From: Oscillospiraceae bacterium
GTDB taxonomy: Bacteria > Bacillota > Clostridia > Oscillospirales > CAG-272
Assembly: GCA_015063955.1 (NCBI GenBank)
Contig: SVTD01000012.1
Coordinates: 1 to 39,287 of the forward strand
Reading direction: 5' to 3'
Length of the DNA: 39,287 bases
Part shown: positions 30,668 through 38,996 of the stretch, piece by piece
Layout of the letters: every line of letters starts with the position of its first letter
Numbering within the stretch: the stretch's first letter is position 1
Notes under the pieces: generated by a model
Databases searched by the model: none
Told to the model about the DNA's origin: nothing
What the model saw: only the letters and a program-made list of their open reading frames with translations
Program-made: the position numbers and the translations under genes

Positions 30668-32308
30668 TTACTCAAGAATGAGGATATAATCGTATATTTC
30701 CTGCTTGCCGTTTATGATGTAGACTTCCTTTGAGGGGTATTTTCTTGCAATGTATGCGGCGATCATTTTCGCCTCGTCTGCATCTGCGGCGGCACCGTGG
30801 ATGATAAGGCATATCTCGCGGTCGCAAAAATCAAGGCAGTCAACGGTCTTGCAGGCTGCCTCAAGACGGTCGGGGCAGGAGGCAAGGATATCCTTGCCCA
30901 CAAATCCGATATAATCGCCGTTTTTAGTTTCCTGAGTATCGCGTACGCTCTTTGAGATCTCGGCGGTGATAACACCCTCCATTCCGTCCTTAAGAGATGC
31001 TTCGATATCGTCGGGATCGGTGGAGTAGCTGTCAAGCATTGAAAGTGCGGCGTAGCCGTCGCCTACGGTGCGGCTTTCGATCACGCGCACGTCCGCATCC
31101 TTATACATCGCCGCCGCCTGACGGGCGGTGAGGATTATGTTGGAGTTGTTGGGGAACACGAATACCGTGTCTGCATTGACACGTCTGAACGCCGCAAGGA
31201 AATCCTCCGTGGAGGGGTTCATGCTCTGTCCGCCGTCTACCACAACGTCAGCTCCGATGCCCTCGAAAAGCTCCCTGATGCCGCTGCCCGCGCAGGTGAC
31301 CACGGTGCCGATCTCCTTGTGGGGAAGAATCTCGTCCTTATCCTCTGTCGGAAGGTCTGTATTATTGTGCTGGAGGGACATATTTTCGATCTTGAGCTTG
31401 AGGAATTCGCCGAACTGCTGGCAGAATTCCAGAACCTTATGAGGGGTCATGGTGTGAACGTGGATCTTAACAACGGTGCCGTTTCTTACACAGACCACGG
31501 AATCTCCCACAGATGAAAGAAAATCCGTAATGATCTTTTCATCGAAGGTGGCGATATCCGTCTTGATTCTCTGGAGACGGAGAAGAAGCTCCGTGCAGTA
31601 GCCGAACTCAAGAACGCTGTCCTCTGTAAAGAGGTTAACGTCTATAGCCTGCTCGCCTGATGAGGTATCGGAAGAATATTCCTCTATCTCCTCACCGCGA
31701 AGGCCCTTGAGCATACCCTCCATAATATAGATAAGTCCTGCTCCGCCCGAGTCTACGACTCCCGCCTTTTTAAGCACGGGAAGCATATCGGGGGTCTTTT
31801 CAAGGGTACGCTTTGCTTCCTCGATAAAGTTATCAAGGAGTGCCTCGGGGTCCTTTTCGCCGTTATCGTCAAGGCTTTCCGTAGCGCTTCTCATAACGGT
31901 GAGCATAGTTCCCTCGGTGGGAACGAGAACGGCAGAGTAAGCACGCTCAACTCCGCATCTGAGTGCCTTTACAATATCTGCGCTTCCCGCAGATTCAACG
32001 CCCTCAAAGCCTGCGGCGATTCCCTCAAAGAACTGAGAGAGGATAACGCCTGAGTTTCCGCGGGCGGAGAGAAGCATACCGTCGGCATTTTTGCGTACCG
32101 TATCGGAAAGGCTCTCGCTGCCGCTGCCCACGGCATCCGCACCGCCGACTATGGTCATAAGCATATTGTCTCCCGTATCGCCGTCGGGGATGGGGAATAC
32201 GTTAAGGTCGTTTATATCCTTGGCGTGTGCACGGAGATTTGCCGTGCCTGCACGGATCATTCTGGCATACTGAACGCCGTCAAGGGTTTTGATTTCTTTA
32301 CTGTCCAT
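30668..32308 (-). CDS. fakA: Fatty acid kinase catalytic subunit FakA (YloV, DAK2 domain)
   Basis: The ATG at 32308 follows GAAAGGAAAA; 546 aa. The N-terminal DhaL/DAK2 domain has the Mg-ATP motif NVFPIPDGDTGDNM (D42, D44, D47) and LLSARGNSGVILSQFFEG; GVVDSGGAGLIYIMEGML closes it at ~200. Middle and C-terminal domains (EFGYCTELLLRLQ, then VVTCAGSGIRELFEGIGADVVVDGGQSMNPSTEDF) match YloV/FakA. FakA phosphorylates fatty acids held by a DegV-type FakB. A DegV gene is in the same run, and plsY is next, so the pathway fatty acid to acyl phosphate to lysophosphatidic acid is present. Confidence 0.92.
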   Translation of the reverse strand: MDSKEIKTLDGVQYARMIRAGTANLRAHAKDINDLNVFPIPDGDTGDNMLMTIVGGADAVGSGSESLSDTVRKNADGMLLSARGNSGVILSQFFEGIAAGFEGVESAGSADIVKALRCGVERAYSAVLVPTEGTMLTVMRSATESLDDNGEKDPEALLDNFIEEAKRTLEKTPDMLPVLKKAGVVDSGGAGLIYIMEGMLKGLRGEEIEEYSSDTSSGEQAIDVNLFTEDSVLEFGYCTELLLRLQRIKTDIATFDEKIITDFLSSVGDSVVCVRNGTVVKIHVHTMTPHKVLEFCQQFGEFLKLKIENMSLQHNNTDLPTEDKDEILPHKEIGTVVTCAGSGIRELFEGIGADVVVDGGQSMNPSTEDFLAAFRRVNADTVFVFPNNSNIILTARQAAAMYKDADVRVIESRTVGDGYAALSMLDSYSTDPDDIEASLKDGMEGVITAEISKSVRDTQETKNGDYIGFVGKDILASCPDRLEAACKTVDCLDFCDREICLIIHGAAADADEAKMIAAYIARKYPSKEVYIINGKQEIYDYILILE

Positions 32309-32324
32309 TATTTTTCCTTTCAGC

Positions 32325-33503
32325 TTACGAAAGCGCAACTTCTATCTCAAGGTCTGTAAGGGGGTAGGTGCAGCAGGGATGGATATAGCCGTATGGCTCG
32401 TCTGCAAGACGGCGGCGGTCAGACTCCTCGGGAATGAATACTCTGCCCGAGACAAGTCTTGAGCGGCAGAAGCCGCATTCTCCGCTTCTGCAATGGGATG
32501 GTGCCGCAATTGAGGCCTTTTCAAGGATACGTAGGATAGTATCCTTATTTGAGCCTGTAACGGTCCTTTCGGTATTGCCCTGCTTTACGGTTATCTTAAC
32601 CGTTTCAGCGCAGGCTCCGGGATAGCCCCTGAGCCCTTCGGGGTCATAGGATTCTCCGTGGACCTCGTGGCGGATATATTTTCTTTCAAGTGAAAGTGCT
32701 TCAAGCTCCCCGTCAACGAAGGAGTACATTCCCGCAGGGCCGCAGAGGAAAACGGAAAACACCGTGTCGGGGGCATATTTTCTTATAAGTTCCGCATCAA
32801 TGAAGCCCCTCTCAAATCCTTCCTTTTCCTCCTCTGAAAGAACGTAGACCACCTTTACCTTACTGCATCGCCCGGCAATTTCGTCAAGCTCTGCGCGGTG
32901 GAGGATGTCGGATTCGCGGCGGCTGCCGTAAAGGATCGTGAGAGAAAGCTCCTCTGCTCCCTCGTCTATAGCTCTTGCAAGGGAGAGAAAGGGAGTGATA
33001 CCGCTTCCTCCTGCAACGGCGATAACGGTATCGGCGTCGCGAAGAGGCTCGTAGGTGAAAAATCCGAGGGGGGCGGAGGCTGTTACCTCGCTTCCCACAG
33101 TCCAGTTATCGAGGATGTAATTGGAAGCAAGTCCGCCCTCGACCCGCTTAACGGTTATCTTATAGACGCCCTCAAGGGATTCCCTCGGGCTTGATGCGAT
33201 GGAATAGGGGCGCGTTGTCACCACATCACCGATCTTCAAGGAAAGGGAGAGATACTGTCCTGCATCGAAATATGCCACAGATCCGTCACGACCCTTGAGA
33301 GTATAGGTCTTTGCAGAATCGGTATTATCTTCAATTGCCGCTACAGTCAGGTGCTGACAGTCAGGGTGAAGAATTCTCGCAAGGCGGTTTGGCGGATACT
33401 CCGTAGCATTTTTAGGCTCTGCCTTTGCAAAATGGGCTTCTCTGGTGGGAACCAGCCTTGTAAATGCCATAGGGTCAAGAGAATTGAGATCGTGCTCAGC
33501 CAT
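32325..33503 (-). CDS. Flavin reductase fused to a 2Fe-2S ferredoxin domain
   Basis: The product has 392 aa. Residues ~45-285 are a ferredoxin-NADP reductase module: FAD motif RPYSIASSP (98-106) and NAD(P) motif VAGGSGITPFLS (163-174), ending LCGPAGMYSFV. Residues ~305-392 are a plant-type 2Fe-2S domain with C338, C343, C346 and C377 or C378. The ~40-residue N-terminal stretch is unassigned. It would pass electrons from NAD(P)H through FAD to the Fe-S cluster. It overlaps the FAD oxidoreductase gene by 8 bp, so it is probably its electron partner (inference). Confidence 0.9.
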   Translation of the reverse strand: MAEHDLNSLDPMAFTRLVPTREAHFAKAEPKNATEYPPNRLARILHPDCQHLTVAAIEDNTDSAKTYTLKGRDGSVAYFDAGQYLSLSLKIGDVVTTRPYSIASSPRESLEGVYKITVKRVEGGLASNYILDNWTVGSEVTASAPLGFFTYEPLRDADTVIAVAGGSGITPFLSLARAIDEGAEELSLTILYGSRRESDILHRAELDEIAGRCSKVKVVYVLSEEEKEGFERGFIDAELIRKYAPDTVFSVFLCGPAGMYSFVDGELEALSLERKYIRHEVHGESYDPEGLRGYPGACAETVKITVKQGNTERTVTGSNKDTILRILEKASIAAPSHCRSGECGFCRSRLVSGRVFIPEESDRRRLADEPYGYIHPCCTYPLTDLEIEVALS

Positions 33504-35004
33504 TTTTCTTTACCCCCTTTACGATCCTTGCACCAACGGAATTACCGTTTGAGTAGGTGGTGGAATAGCCGTCGCCCCTCTCACCGTGGGCGCCGACGAA
33601 ATAGAGATCTTCGAGCACCTGCTCGTTCTTTGCGTTCATAATACGGGCAAGCATGGTATCCCAATCGGAAAGCTCGTATCCGTAGGGAGTGCCGCAGGGG
33701 GTTCCCAGATATCTTGCAAAGGTTGCAGGAGTTGCTATAACGATCTCTTCAATATAGGGCATTACGGAAACGCCCATCTTTTTTTCATATATTTCGATAA
33801 GCTTTTTGGCAAAGCTGTTTTTTTGGCGTTTATAGTCCTCGGGTCTCACCTCGCCCCACGCCTTGTCCCGGAGCATTGTGGTGATAAAGAGAGTAGACGT
33901 ACCCTCGGGGGAGGAATCGGGGATAACGCAGTTCAGGCAGTTTGAAACTACCATACAGGTGGTGTCAAGGCTTGCGCTTCTCTCGTACTGCTCTCCGGAA
34001 TCGGAGGAATCGAAGAGGAACACGGAATAATCGGTGATGCCAAGCTCCTCTGCGCTTTTGTTAAGCCCCAGATAAACGGAGAAGAAAAGGCTCGAAAGCT
34101 TTCTTGCTCCTGCGATCTTCAATGCCCTTTCGGGAACTGCATCGGGAGGGAGAAGCTTTTCAAAGGCGGTATCGGGAAAGCAGTTTGCCACAACGGTGCG
34201 GCTGTATATCTCTTTGCCGTCGGCAACTACGCCGTAAGCCTTGCCGTCCTTTGTGAGGATCCCTTTTGCGGGGCAGTTGTAAAAGATCTCGCCGCCGTTA
34301 TTAAGGATGACCCTTTCAAGAGCAAGTGACAGCTCGTGAGAGCGCAGATGCGGCATTGCCGGGCGCTTGCGGATATAGGAATCCACCATTATCATATAGT
34401 GGGCAAAATCAAGCTTGTCAGTGGGCGCGCCGAGATAAGGCCAGTAGGTCTTGAAGATATCCTGAGCCTTTTTGGGCATACCGAGAGCATCGAGGCACTC
34501 GTCAACGCTGTGAGAAACTGCTCGCATAAAGTCTGCGTGCTCGTTAAAAAGCACTTTCGGGTCGATCTCGCCGCCCTTCAGGTATTCAATTCCCGCGCCT
34601 ACCTTTGCGGCGATCTTAAATGCCGCAAGAGTACTGTCAAAGCTTCCGGGAACCTGACGTTCCATCTCACGGCAGAAGTCCTCGATCCCTGCGGGCATGG
34701 TAGCATCATAGCTGTCTGTAATAACGCGGAATGCGTTTTTCTCATACTGCCAGTCAATATCTATTCCGAAAGAGGAGAAAAGGCGCATAACGCTGCCCGG
34801 ATCCTCCTTTGTGCCTACGCTTGCAAGCTCGTGGAGGGCAGCCTCAAATTCAAAACGACCGCGGCGAAAGCTTGTTGCGCTGCCGCCGGGAACGCTGTTT
34901 TTTTCAAGAACAAGAACGGTCAGACCGTTTATTGCCATAGCTGCGGCGCAGGCAAGGCCTGCGTTGCCGGCACCGATGACTATCGCATCATACTGCTTTT
35001 CCAT
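33496..35004 (-). CDS. FAD-dependent oxidoreductase, phytoene desaturase/retinol saturase-like
   Basis: The product has 502 aa. The N-terminal FAD Rossmann motif is AIVIGAGNAGLACAAAMAINGLTVLVLEKNSVPGGSA (7-43), and the C-terminal FAD part is LYFVGAHGERGDGYSTTYSNGNSVGARIV (~467-495). This layout belongs to the CrtI / carotene isomerase / retinol saturase superfamily, which acts on double bases of isoprenoid or acyl chains by hydride transfer. No carotenoid genes are present. Its neighbours (DegV, FakA, PlsY) suggest an acyl-chain substrate such as an unsaturated fatty acid (inference). The next gene overlaps its end. Confidence 0.85.
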   Translation of the reverse strand: MEKQYDAIVIGAGNAGLACAAAMAINGLTVLVLEKNSVPGGSATSFRRGRFEFEAALHELASVGTKEDPGSVMRLFSSFGIDIDWQYEKNAFRVITDSYDATMPAGIEDFCREMERQVPGSFDSTLAAFKIAAKVGAGIEYLKGGEIDPKVLFNEHADFMRAVSHSVDECLDALGMPKKAQDIFKTYWPYLGAPTDKLDFAHYMIMVDSYIRKRPAMPHLRSHELSLALERVILNNGGEIFYNCPAKGILTKDGKAYGVVADGKEIYSRTVVANCFPDTAFEKLLPPDAVPERALKIAGARKLSSLFFSVYLGLNKSAEELGITDYSVFLFDSSDSGEQYERSASLDTTCMVVSNCLNCVIPDSSPEGTSTLFITTMLRDKAWGEVRPEDYKRQKNSFAKKLIEIYEKKMGVSVMPYIEEIVIATPATFARYLGTPCGTPYGYELSDWDTMLARIMNAKNEQVLEDLYFVGAHGERGDGYSTTYSNGNSVGARIVKGVKKNG

Positions 35005-35015
35005 TTTAACCTCAA

Positions 35016-35912
35016 TTATTTATCAGATGCCGTAAAGGTCACGGGCTTTCCCAGCGCCCACACGCCTATGGTGTCGGGGCCGACGGACGCGCCGATGATG
35101 GGACCTATAAGGCAGGGGTAGATCTCCTTTGGAGCGATCTCGGCCTCAATGATAGCGCGGAGAGCCTCCACCTCCTCTGCCGTGCAGTCTGCGTGAGCAA
35201 GGTAGACCGTGGTGCTTTCGGGATCGGAGATGCCCTCCTTCAGGAGAGCAACGATCTCTCTGAGAGCCGCCTGTCTGCCCTTTACCTTCTTGAATGCGAC
35301 CTGCGCGCCCTCCTTATCTGCAACGAGGATAGGCTTTACGCCGATGAGATTGCCGAAAAATGCGCTGGATGCGGAAACTCTGCCCGCTTTTTTCAGATGG
35401 TCAAGGGTGTGAACGGTGGCGTATTCGTGAACGTTCTTTCTGATAGCCGTAACGTGATCGCAGATCTCCTCGGCGCTCTTTCCCTCGCCGGCAAGCTTTG
35501 CAGCCTCGATAGCTACGATACCCTCGCCGATGCAGGCATTGAGAGAGTCGATACAGAAGATCTTTGCGTCGGGATACTTTTCAAGAAGCCCCCTTGCAAC
35601 AACGCTTCCCGTATTCACGGAGCCGGACTGCTTCTGGCAGCAGGCGATATAAACGATGTCCATTCCGGCTTCAAGGTATTTTGTAAATACTGCGGTGAAC
35701 TCCTCAACGGATACCTGAGCGGTGGTAATACGCTTGCCGCCGCGGATGGTGTCGTAAAGGCGGTGAGCGTCCTCATAGCTCCAGGAAAGAAGGGCGGGAG
35801 ACTCAACACCGTCCTCAACGGTGCACATTCTGCAGTAATCGATGTCGTATCTTTCGAGAAGCTCCGGCGTAAGGTCGGAGCAGGAATCTGTAATTATCTT
35901 AACTTTTCTCAT
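35016..35912 (-). CDS. DegV family fatty-acid-binding protein (FakB-like)
   Basis: The ATG at 35912 follows AAGGAGAT; 298 aa. The DegV fold is clear: KIITDSCSDLTPELLERYDI at the start, TAQVSVEEFTAVFTKYL (~68-84), and HTLDHLKKAGRVSASSAFFGNLIGVKPIL (~172-200), where the family binds the fatty acid carboxylate and chain. DegV proteins known as FakB present bound fatty acids to FakA for phosphorylation. It leads a five-gene run that includes fakA, supporting the FakB role. A TATAAT-like -10 lies upstream (minus strand, near 35964-35969). Confidence 0.9.
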   Translation of the reverse strand: MRKVKIITDSCSDLTPELLERYDIDYCRMCTVEDGVESPALLSWSYEDAHRLYDTIRGGKRITTAQVSVEEFTAVFTKYLEAGMDIVYIACCQKQSGSVNTGSVVARGLLEKYPDAKIFCIDSLNACIGEGIVAIEAAKLAGEGKSAEEICDHVTAIRKNVHEYATVHTLDHLKKAGRVSASSAFFGNLIGVKPILVADKEGAQVAFKKVKGRQAALREIVALLKEGISDPESTTVYLAHADCTAEEVEALRAIIEAEIAPKEIYPCLIGPIIGASVGPDTIGVWALGKPVTFTASDK

Positions 35913-36060
35913 AATTATCTCCTTATTTGTTGAAGTCCATAATACTCCATTATCTTCCAAGATTATACAAAACGAATTACAACCTTTCTTCAACTGAAAA
36001 TCAATTTTTGTTGATTTTTGTAAGGAACCTTACGTATAAATTTATTTATAACCTCTCCTC

Positions 36061-36089
36061 TTGTAATCTTTGTTGCAGTATGATACAAT
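36061..36089 (+). promoter_or_regulatory. Probable promoter for the GH172 gene
   Basis: TTGTAA (36061-36066) and TACAAT (36084-36089) with a 17-bp spacer, 37 nt before the start codon. Confidence 0.55.
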
Positions 36090-36126
36090 TCAGAATATAA
36101 GGACAAAAGAAAGGCAAGGTGATCTT

Positions 36127-37176
36127 ATGTTATCTTCACTTACCACAAAAAAGGATATCCGCTCTTTTTCCGTTACTCCCGAGAATCTTACCGGCGAAAA
36201 GGGCAAGGGTGGAATGGCAAGGGAGGGAAGCGCCTCCTGGGCGGCACGTGAGCTGGGTCAGGGCTGGAAGGTGAACCCCTATCTCGTTATAAAGCCCGGT
36301 GAGACCGCAACCCTTGCAGATATCAAGGGGCAGGGCGCTATCAAGCATATCTGGATCACCGAGGTCCTCCCTGCGGGAAGACTTCTCCTTCTTAGGATCT
36401 ATTTTGACGGTCACGAGAATCCCGCCGTTGAAGCACCTCTGTCAGACTTCTTCTGCAATGCTGACTCCAACGATTACCGTCAGCTTTCAAGCCTTGCCGT
36501 TTGTGTAAATCCCGCAAAGGGAATGAACTCTTATTTTGAGATGCCTTATTTCTCCTCCTTCAGAATAGAGGTGGAGAATATCGGCGAAAACGTATGCAAT
36601 CTCTATTATCAGATAGACTGCGAGGAAAAGGTCCTCCCTGAGGATACTCTCTATTTCCACGCCCGCTTCAACTGTGTAAATCCCCTTCCTTACAAGGAGA
36701 ATTACACGATCCTTGATAAGATAAAGGGTCAGGGACATTACGTCGGCACCTACATCCGCTGGGGAGTAAAATCCAACGGCTGGTGGGGCGAGGGTGAGGT
36801 CAAGTTCTATATTGACGGAGACGGTGAATTCCCCACCATCTGCACAACGGGTACCGAGGACTATTTCTGCGGCTCCTGCAATTTTGACGTAGGCGGCTAT
36901 CGCGAGTACTGCACCCCCTATGCAGGGCTTCACAAGGTTGGCACGACCGATGCTGTCTATAAGGCACAGCGCTTTTTTGATATGTACCGCTGGCATATCA
37001 CCGATCCCGTATATTTCAAGGAAGATCTGAAGGTAACCGTTCAGGCGCTGGGCTGGCGCCGTGACGGACGCTATCTTCCCCTGCAGGATGAGATATCATC
37101 CGTTGCCTACTGGTATTCCGATACCCTTGACGACGAATACTTCCCCCTTCCCGATAAGGACGTTTTTGAGCTTTAA
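36127..37176 (+). CDS. GH172 (DUF2961) glycoside hydrolase
   Basis: The ATG at 36127 gives 349 aa. The protein matches DUF2961: GGMAREGSASWAARELGQGWKVNPYLVIKPGETATLADIKGQGAIKHIWIT near the start, a jelly-roll-rich body, and WGEGEVKFYIDGDGEFPTICTTGTEDYFCGS (~220-250) with the conserved glutamates. DUF2961 proteins have been classified as GH172, including difructose-anhydride and arabinofuranose/fructofuranose-acting enzymes. The substrate here cannot be read from sequence. No signal peptide, so intracellular. It stands alone between a promoter and a terminator. Confidence 0.87.
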   Translation: MLSSLTTKKDIRSFSVTPENLTGEKGKGGMAREGSASWAARELGQGWKVNPYLVIKPGETATLADIKGQGAIKHIWITEVLPAGRLLLLRIYFDGHENPAVEAPLSDFFCNADSNDYRQLSSLAVCVNPAKGMNSYFEMPYFSSFRIEVENIGENVCNLYYQIDCEEKVLPEDTLYFHARFNCVNPLPYKENYTILDKIKGQGHYVGTYIRWGVKSNGWWGEGEVKFYIDGDGEFPTICTTGTEDYFCGSCNFDVGGYREYCTPYAGLHKVGTTDAVYKAQRFFDMYRWHITDPVYFKEDLKVTVQALGWRRDGRYLPLQDEISSVAYWYSDTLDDEYFPLPDKDVFEL

Positions 37177-37212
37177 AAAAGAGATCCGCTAAGCTTAGCG
37201 GATCTCTTTTTT
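37175..37212. terminator. Palindromic terminator between the GH172 gene and nif3
   Basis: 37175-37193 (AAAAAAGAGATCCGCTAAG) is the perfect complement of 37194-37212. It serves both converging genes and starts inside the GH172 stop codon. Confidence 0.9.
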
Positions 37213-37988
37213 CAGTATGTGTAAAGCTCGCCGCACTCGAAGTAGCGTGCCTCGGCTCCGTCAAACTTTTTATCAACGTCGCGGGCAAGTGCCTCCATTG
37301 CAGATTTCTCGCTTCCTGCGTGACCGAGAATGAGGAGTGTCTTCTGCTCGCCGAACTGTGCTGCGTCACGTACGGGCTCACCGTCAGCCCATTCGCAAAG
37401 CTCGCCTCCGATAACAAGCTCCCAATCCTGTCCCTCTGCGAACTCGCGGTAGGAGTCTCCGCCGCGATGACCGAGATTAAGCTTTATCTTAGTTACCTTT
37501 CCGTCAGTCTTTCCTACGATCCTGGGGTGCTTCAGGCCCATTCTCGTCTTGATGCCTTCAACGATATCGCGAACGTCCATAGGCTCGTCTGATACAAAAT
37601 ATACGTCGTTATCAAACTCGCCCTTCCAGCCCATTTTCTGAATAAAATCAAGGTTAACAAGGTCAACTCCTGCCATATGCTGAGAGTCGTGATAACGGTA
37701 GATGGTCAGACCGTACTTCTCAATAAGAGCTCTTTTCATAACGGAAAGACGGCTGCCCTCGTCAAAATCGTCCACGTGATTATAGAAGGTAGGCTCATGG
37801 GTAATGAGAAGATCGGCTCCCCATTCTCCTGCGGCACGGATAACGTCGGGAGTGGCGGTAAGGCAGGTTGCGATCTTTTTGACCTCGCACTCCTCGTTGC
37901 CTATCTTCAGTCGGTCAACAGTCCAGTTTCCGTGAACCTCAAGCCACTGAGGGGTGATAATTTCTCTCATTATGTCTTTAGCTTTCAT
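37212..37988 (-). CDS. Nif3-like dinuclear metal centre protein
   Basis: This 258-aa member of the NIF3/DUF34 family has metal ligands in DLLITHEPTFYNH (H64, H71), YRYHDSQHMAGVD (H100, H104, D109) and the C-terminal GHAGSEKSAME. It lacks the central PII-like insertion of longer YqfO proteins. The function is unsettled; GTP cyclohydrolase-like and metal-handling roles have been proposed for relatives. GGAGG precedes the ATG and a good promoter lies upstream. It diverges from dapA. Confidence 0.88.
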   Translation of the reverse strand: MKAKDIMREIITPQWLEVHGNWTVDRLKIGNEECEVKKIATCLTATPDVIRAAGEWGADLLITHEPTFYNHVDDFDEGSRLSVMKRALIEKYGLTIYRYHDSQHMAGVDLVNLDFIQKMGWKGEFDNDVYFVSDEPMDVRDIVEGIKTRMGLKHPRIVGKTDGKVTKIKLNLGHRGGDSYREFAEGQDWELVIGGELCEWADGEPVRDAAQFGEQKTLLILGHAGSEKSAMEALARDVDKKFDGAEARYFECGELYTY

Positions 37989-38015
37989 AATTACCTCCGA
38001 AATTTTACTGATTAC

Positions 38016-38044
38016 AGTATAACAAATTTAAGAAAACTTTTCAA
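38016..38044 (-). promoter_or_regulatory. Promoter for the Nif3-like gene
   Basis: On the minus strand TTGAAA (38039-38044) and TATACT (38016-38021) with a 17-bp spacer. A weaker plus-strand candidate for dapA overlaps it (TATACT at 38063-38068). Confidence 0.7.
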
Positions 38045-38099
38045 CACTTTTGCGATAATGAATATACTGTAATGAAGAAAAGAAAGGAAAGGTCAGATT

Positions 38100-38984
38100 A
38101 TGATAAGAACACTGTTTCACGGTTGCGCAACGGCACTGGTCACTCCGATGAAGAGCGGAGCAGTTGACTACCCGGCGCTTACAAGGCTAATTGAAAGACA
38201 GATAGAGGGAGGGGTTGCAGCCCTTGTTCCCTGCGGGACCACGGGAGAGGCGTCTACCCTTGGCCACGAGGAAAAGAGAAGAGTAATAGCACATACGGTT
38301 GAAAAAGCAGGAGGGAGAGTACCTGTTATTGCCGGATGCGGATCCACATCAACTGCAATGCTTGCCATACTCGCAAGAGAAGCGGAGATCGACGGTGCAG
38401 ACGGAGTTCTGTGCCTGACTCCTTTTTATAATAAGGCGAATAACGAGGGCGTCTATCTTCATTTCAAAACGGTATGCGATCACGTATCCCTCCCCGTCAT
38501 TGCATATAACGTACCCTCGCGAACAGGTCTTTCCATTGATATTGATACATATTCGCGGCTCTGTGAGCTGAAAAACTTTGCAGGCGTAAAGGAAGCGTCG
38601 GGAAATGCCCTGTATGCCGCGGGCGTTCTTTCAAAATACAGAGATTCCTTTCCACTTTATTCGGGAACGGATGAGCTGACAGCTCCTCTCTATTCTCTGG
38701 GCAGCTCAGGCGTGATCTCCGTGGCAGCGAACATTGTTCCGGAAAGGGTGGTAAAGCTCTGCCGGCTTTGTGAGGAGGGAAAGCTCTCCGATGCGGCAGA
38801 AGAGCAGCTTTGCCTGCTTCCTTTGATGAGAGCGCTTTTCTCGGAGGTCAATCCTATCCCCGTCAAGACCGCACTTTCGGTAATGGGCCTGTGCACCGAT
38901 GAAATGAGACTCCCCCTCTGCCATATGAACAGCTCAACAAAAATAAAGCTCCTCTACGAAATGAAAAAGCTGAACGTTATATAG
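38100..38984 (+). CDS. dapA: 4-hydroxy-tetrahydrodipicolinate synthase DapA
   Basis: The product has 294 aa. It condenses pyruvate with aspartate semialdehyde in the lysine/diaminopimelate pathway. The TIM-barrel motifs are visible: VPCGTTGEAST with T47-T48, Y110 (TPFYNK), VIAYNVPSRTG with Y136 and R141, and FAGVKEASG with the Schiff-base lysine K164. The middle and end fit the family length. GAAAGGAAAGG precedes the ATG. No other lysine genes are adjacent; N-acetylneuraminate lyase-type paralogues are less likely because of the dapA-specific Thr pair and Arg. Confidence 0.93.
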   Translation: MIRTLFHGCATALVTPMKSGAVDYPALTRLIERQIEGGVAALVPCGTTGEASTLGHEEKRRVIAHTVEKAGGRVPVIAGCGSTSTAMLAILAREAEIDGADGVLCLTPFYNKANNEGVYLHFKTVCDHVSLPVIAYNVPSRTGLSIDIDTYSRLCELKNFAGVKEASGNALYAAGVLSKYRDSFPLYSGTDELTAPLYSLGSSGVISVAANIVPERVVKLCRLCEEGKLSDAAEEQLCLLPLMRALFSEVNPIPVKTALSVMGLCTDEMRLPLCHMNSSTKIKLLYEMKKLNVI

Positions 38985-38996
38985 CACTCCGCCTTA

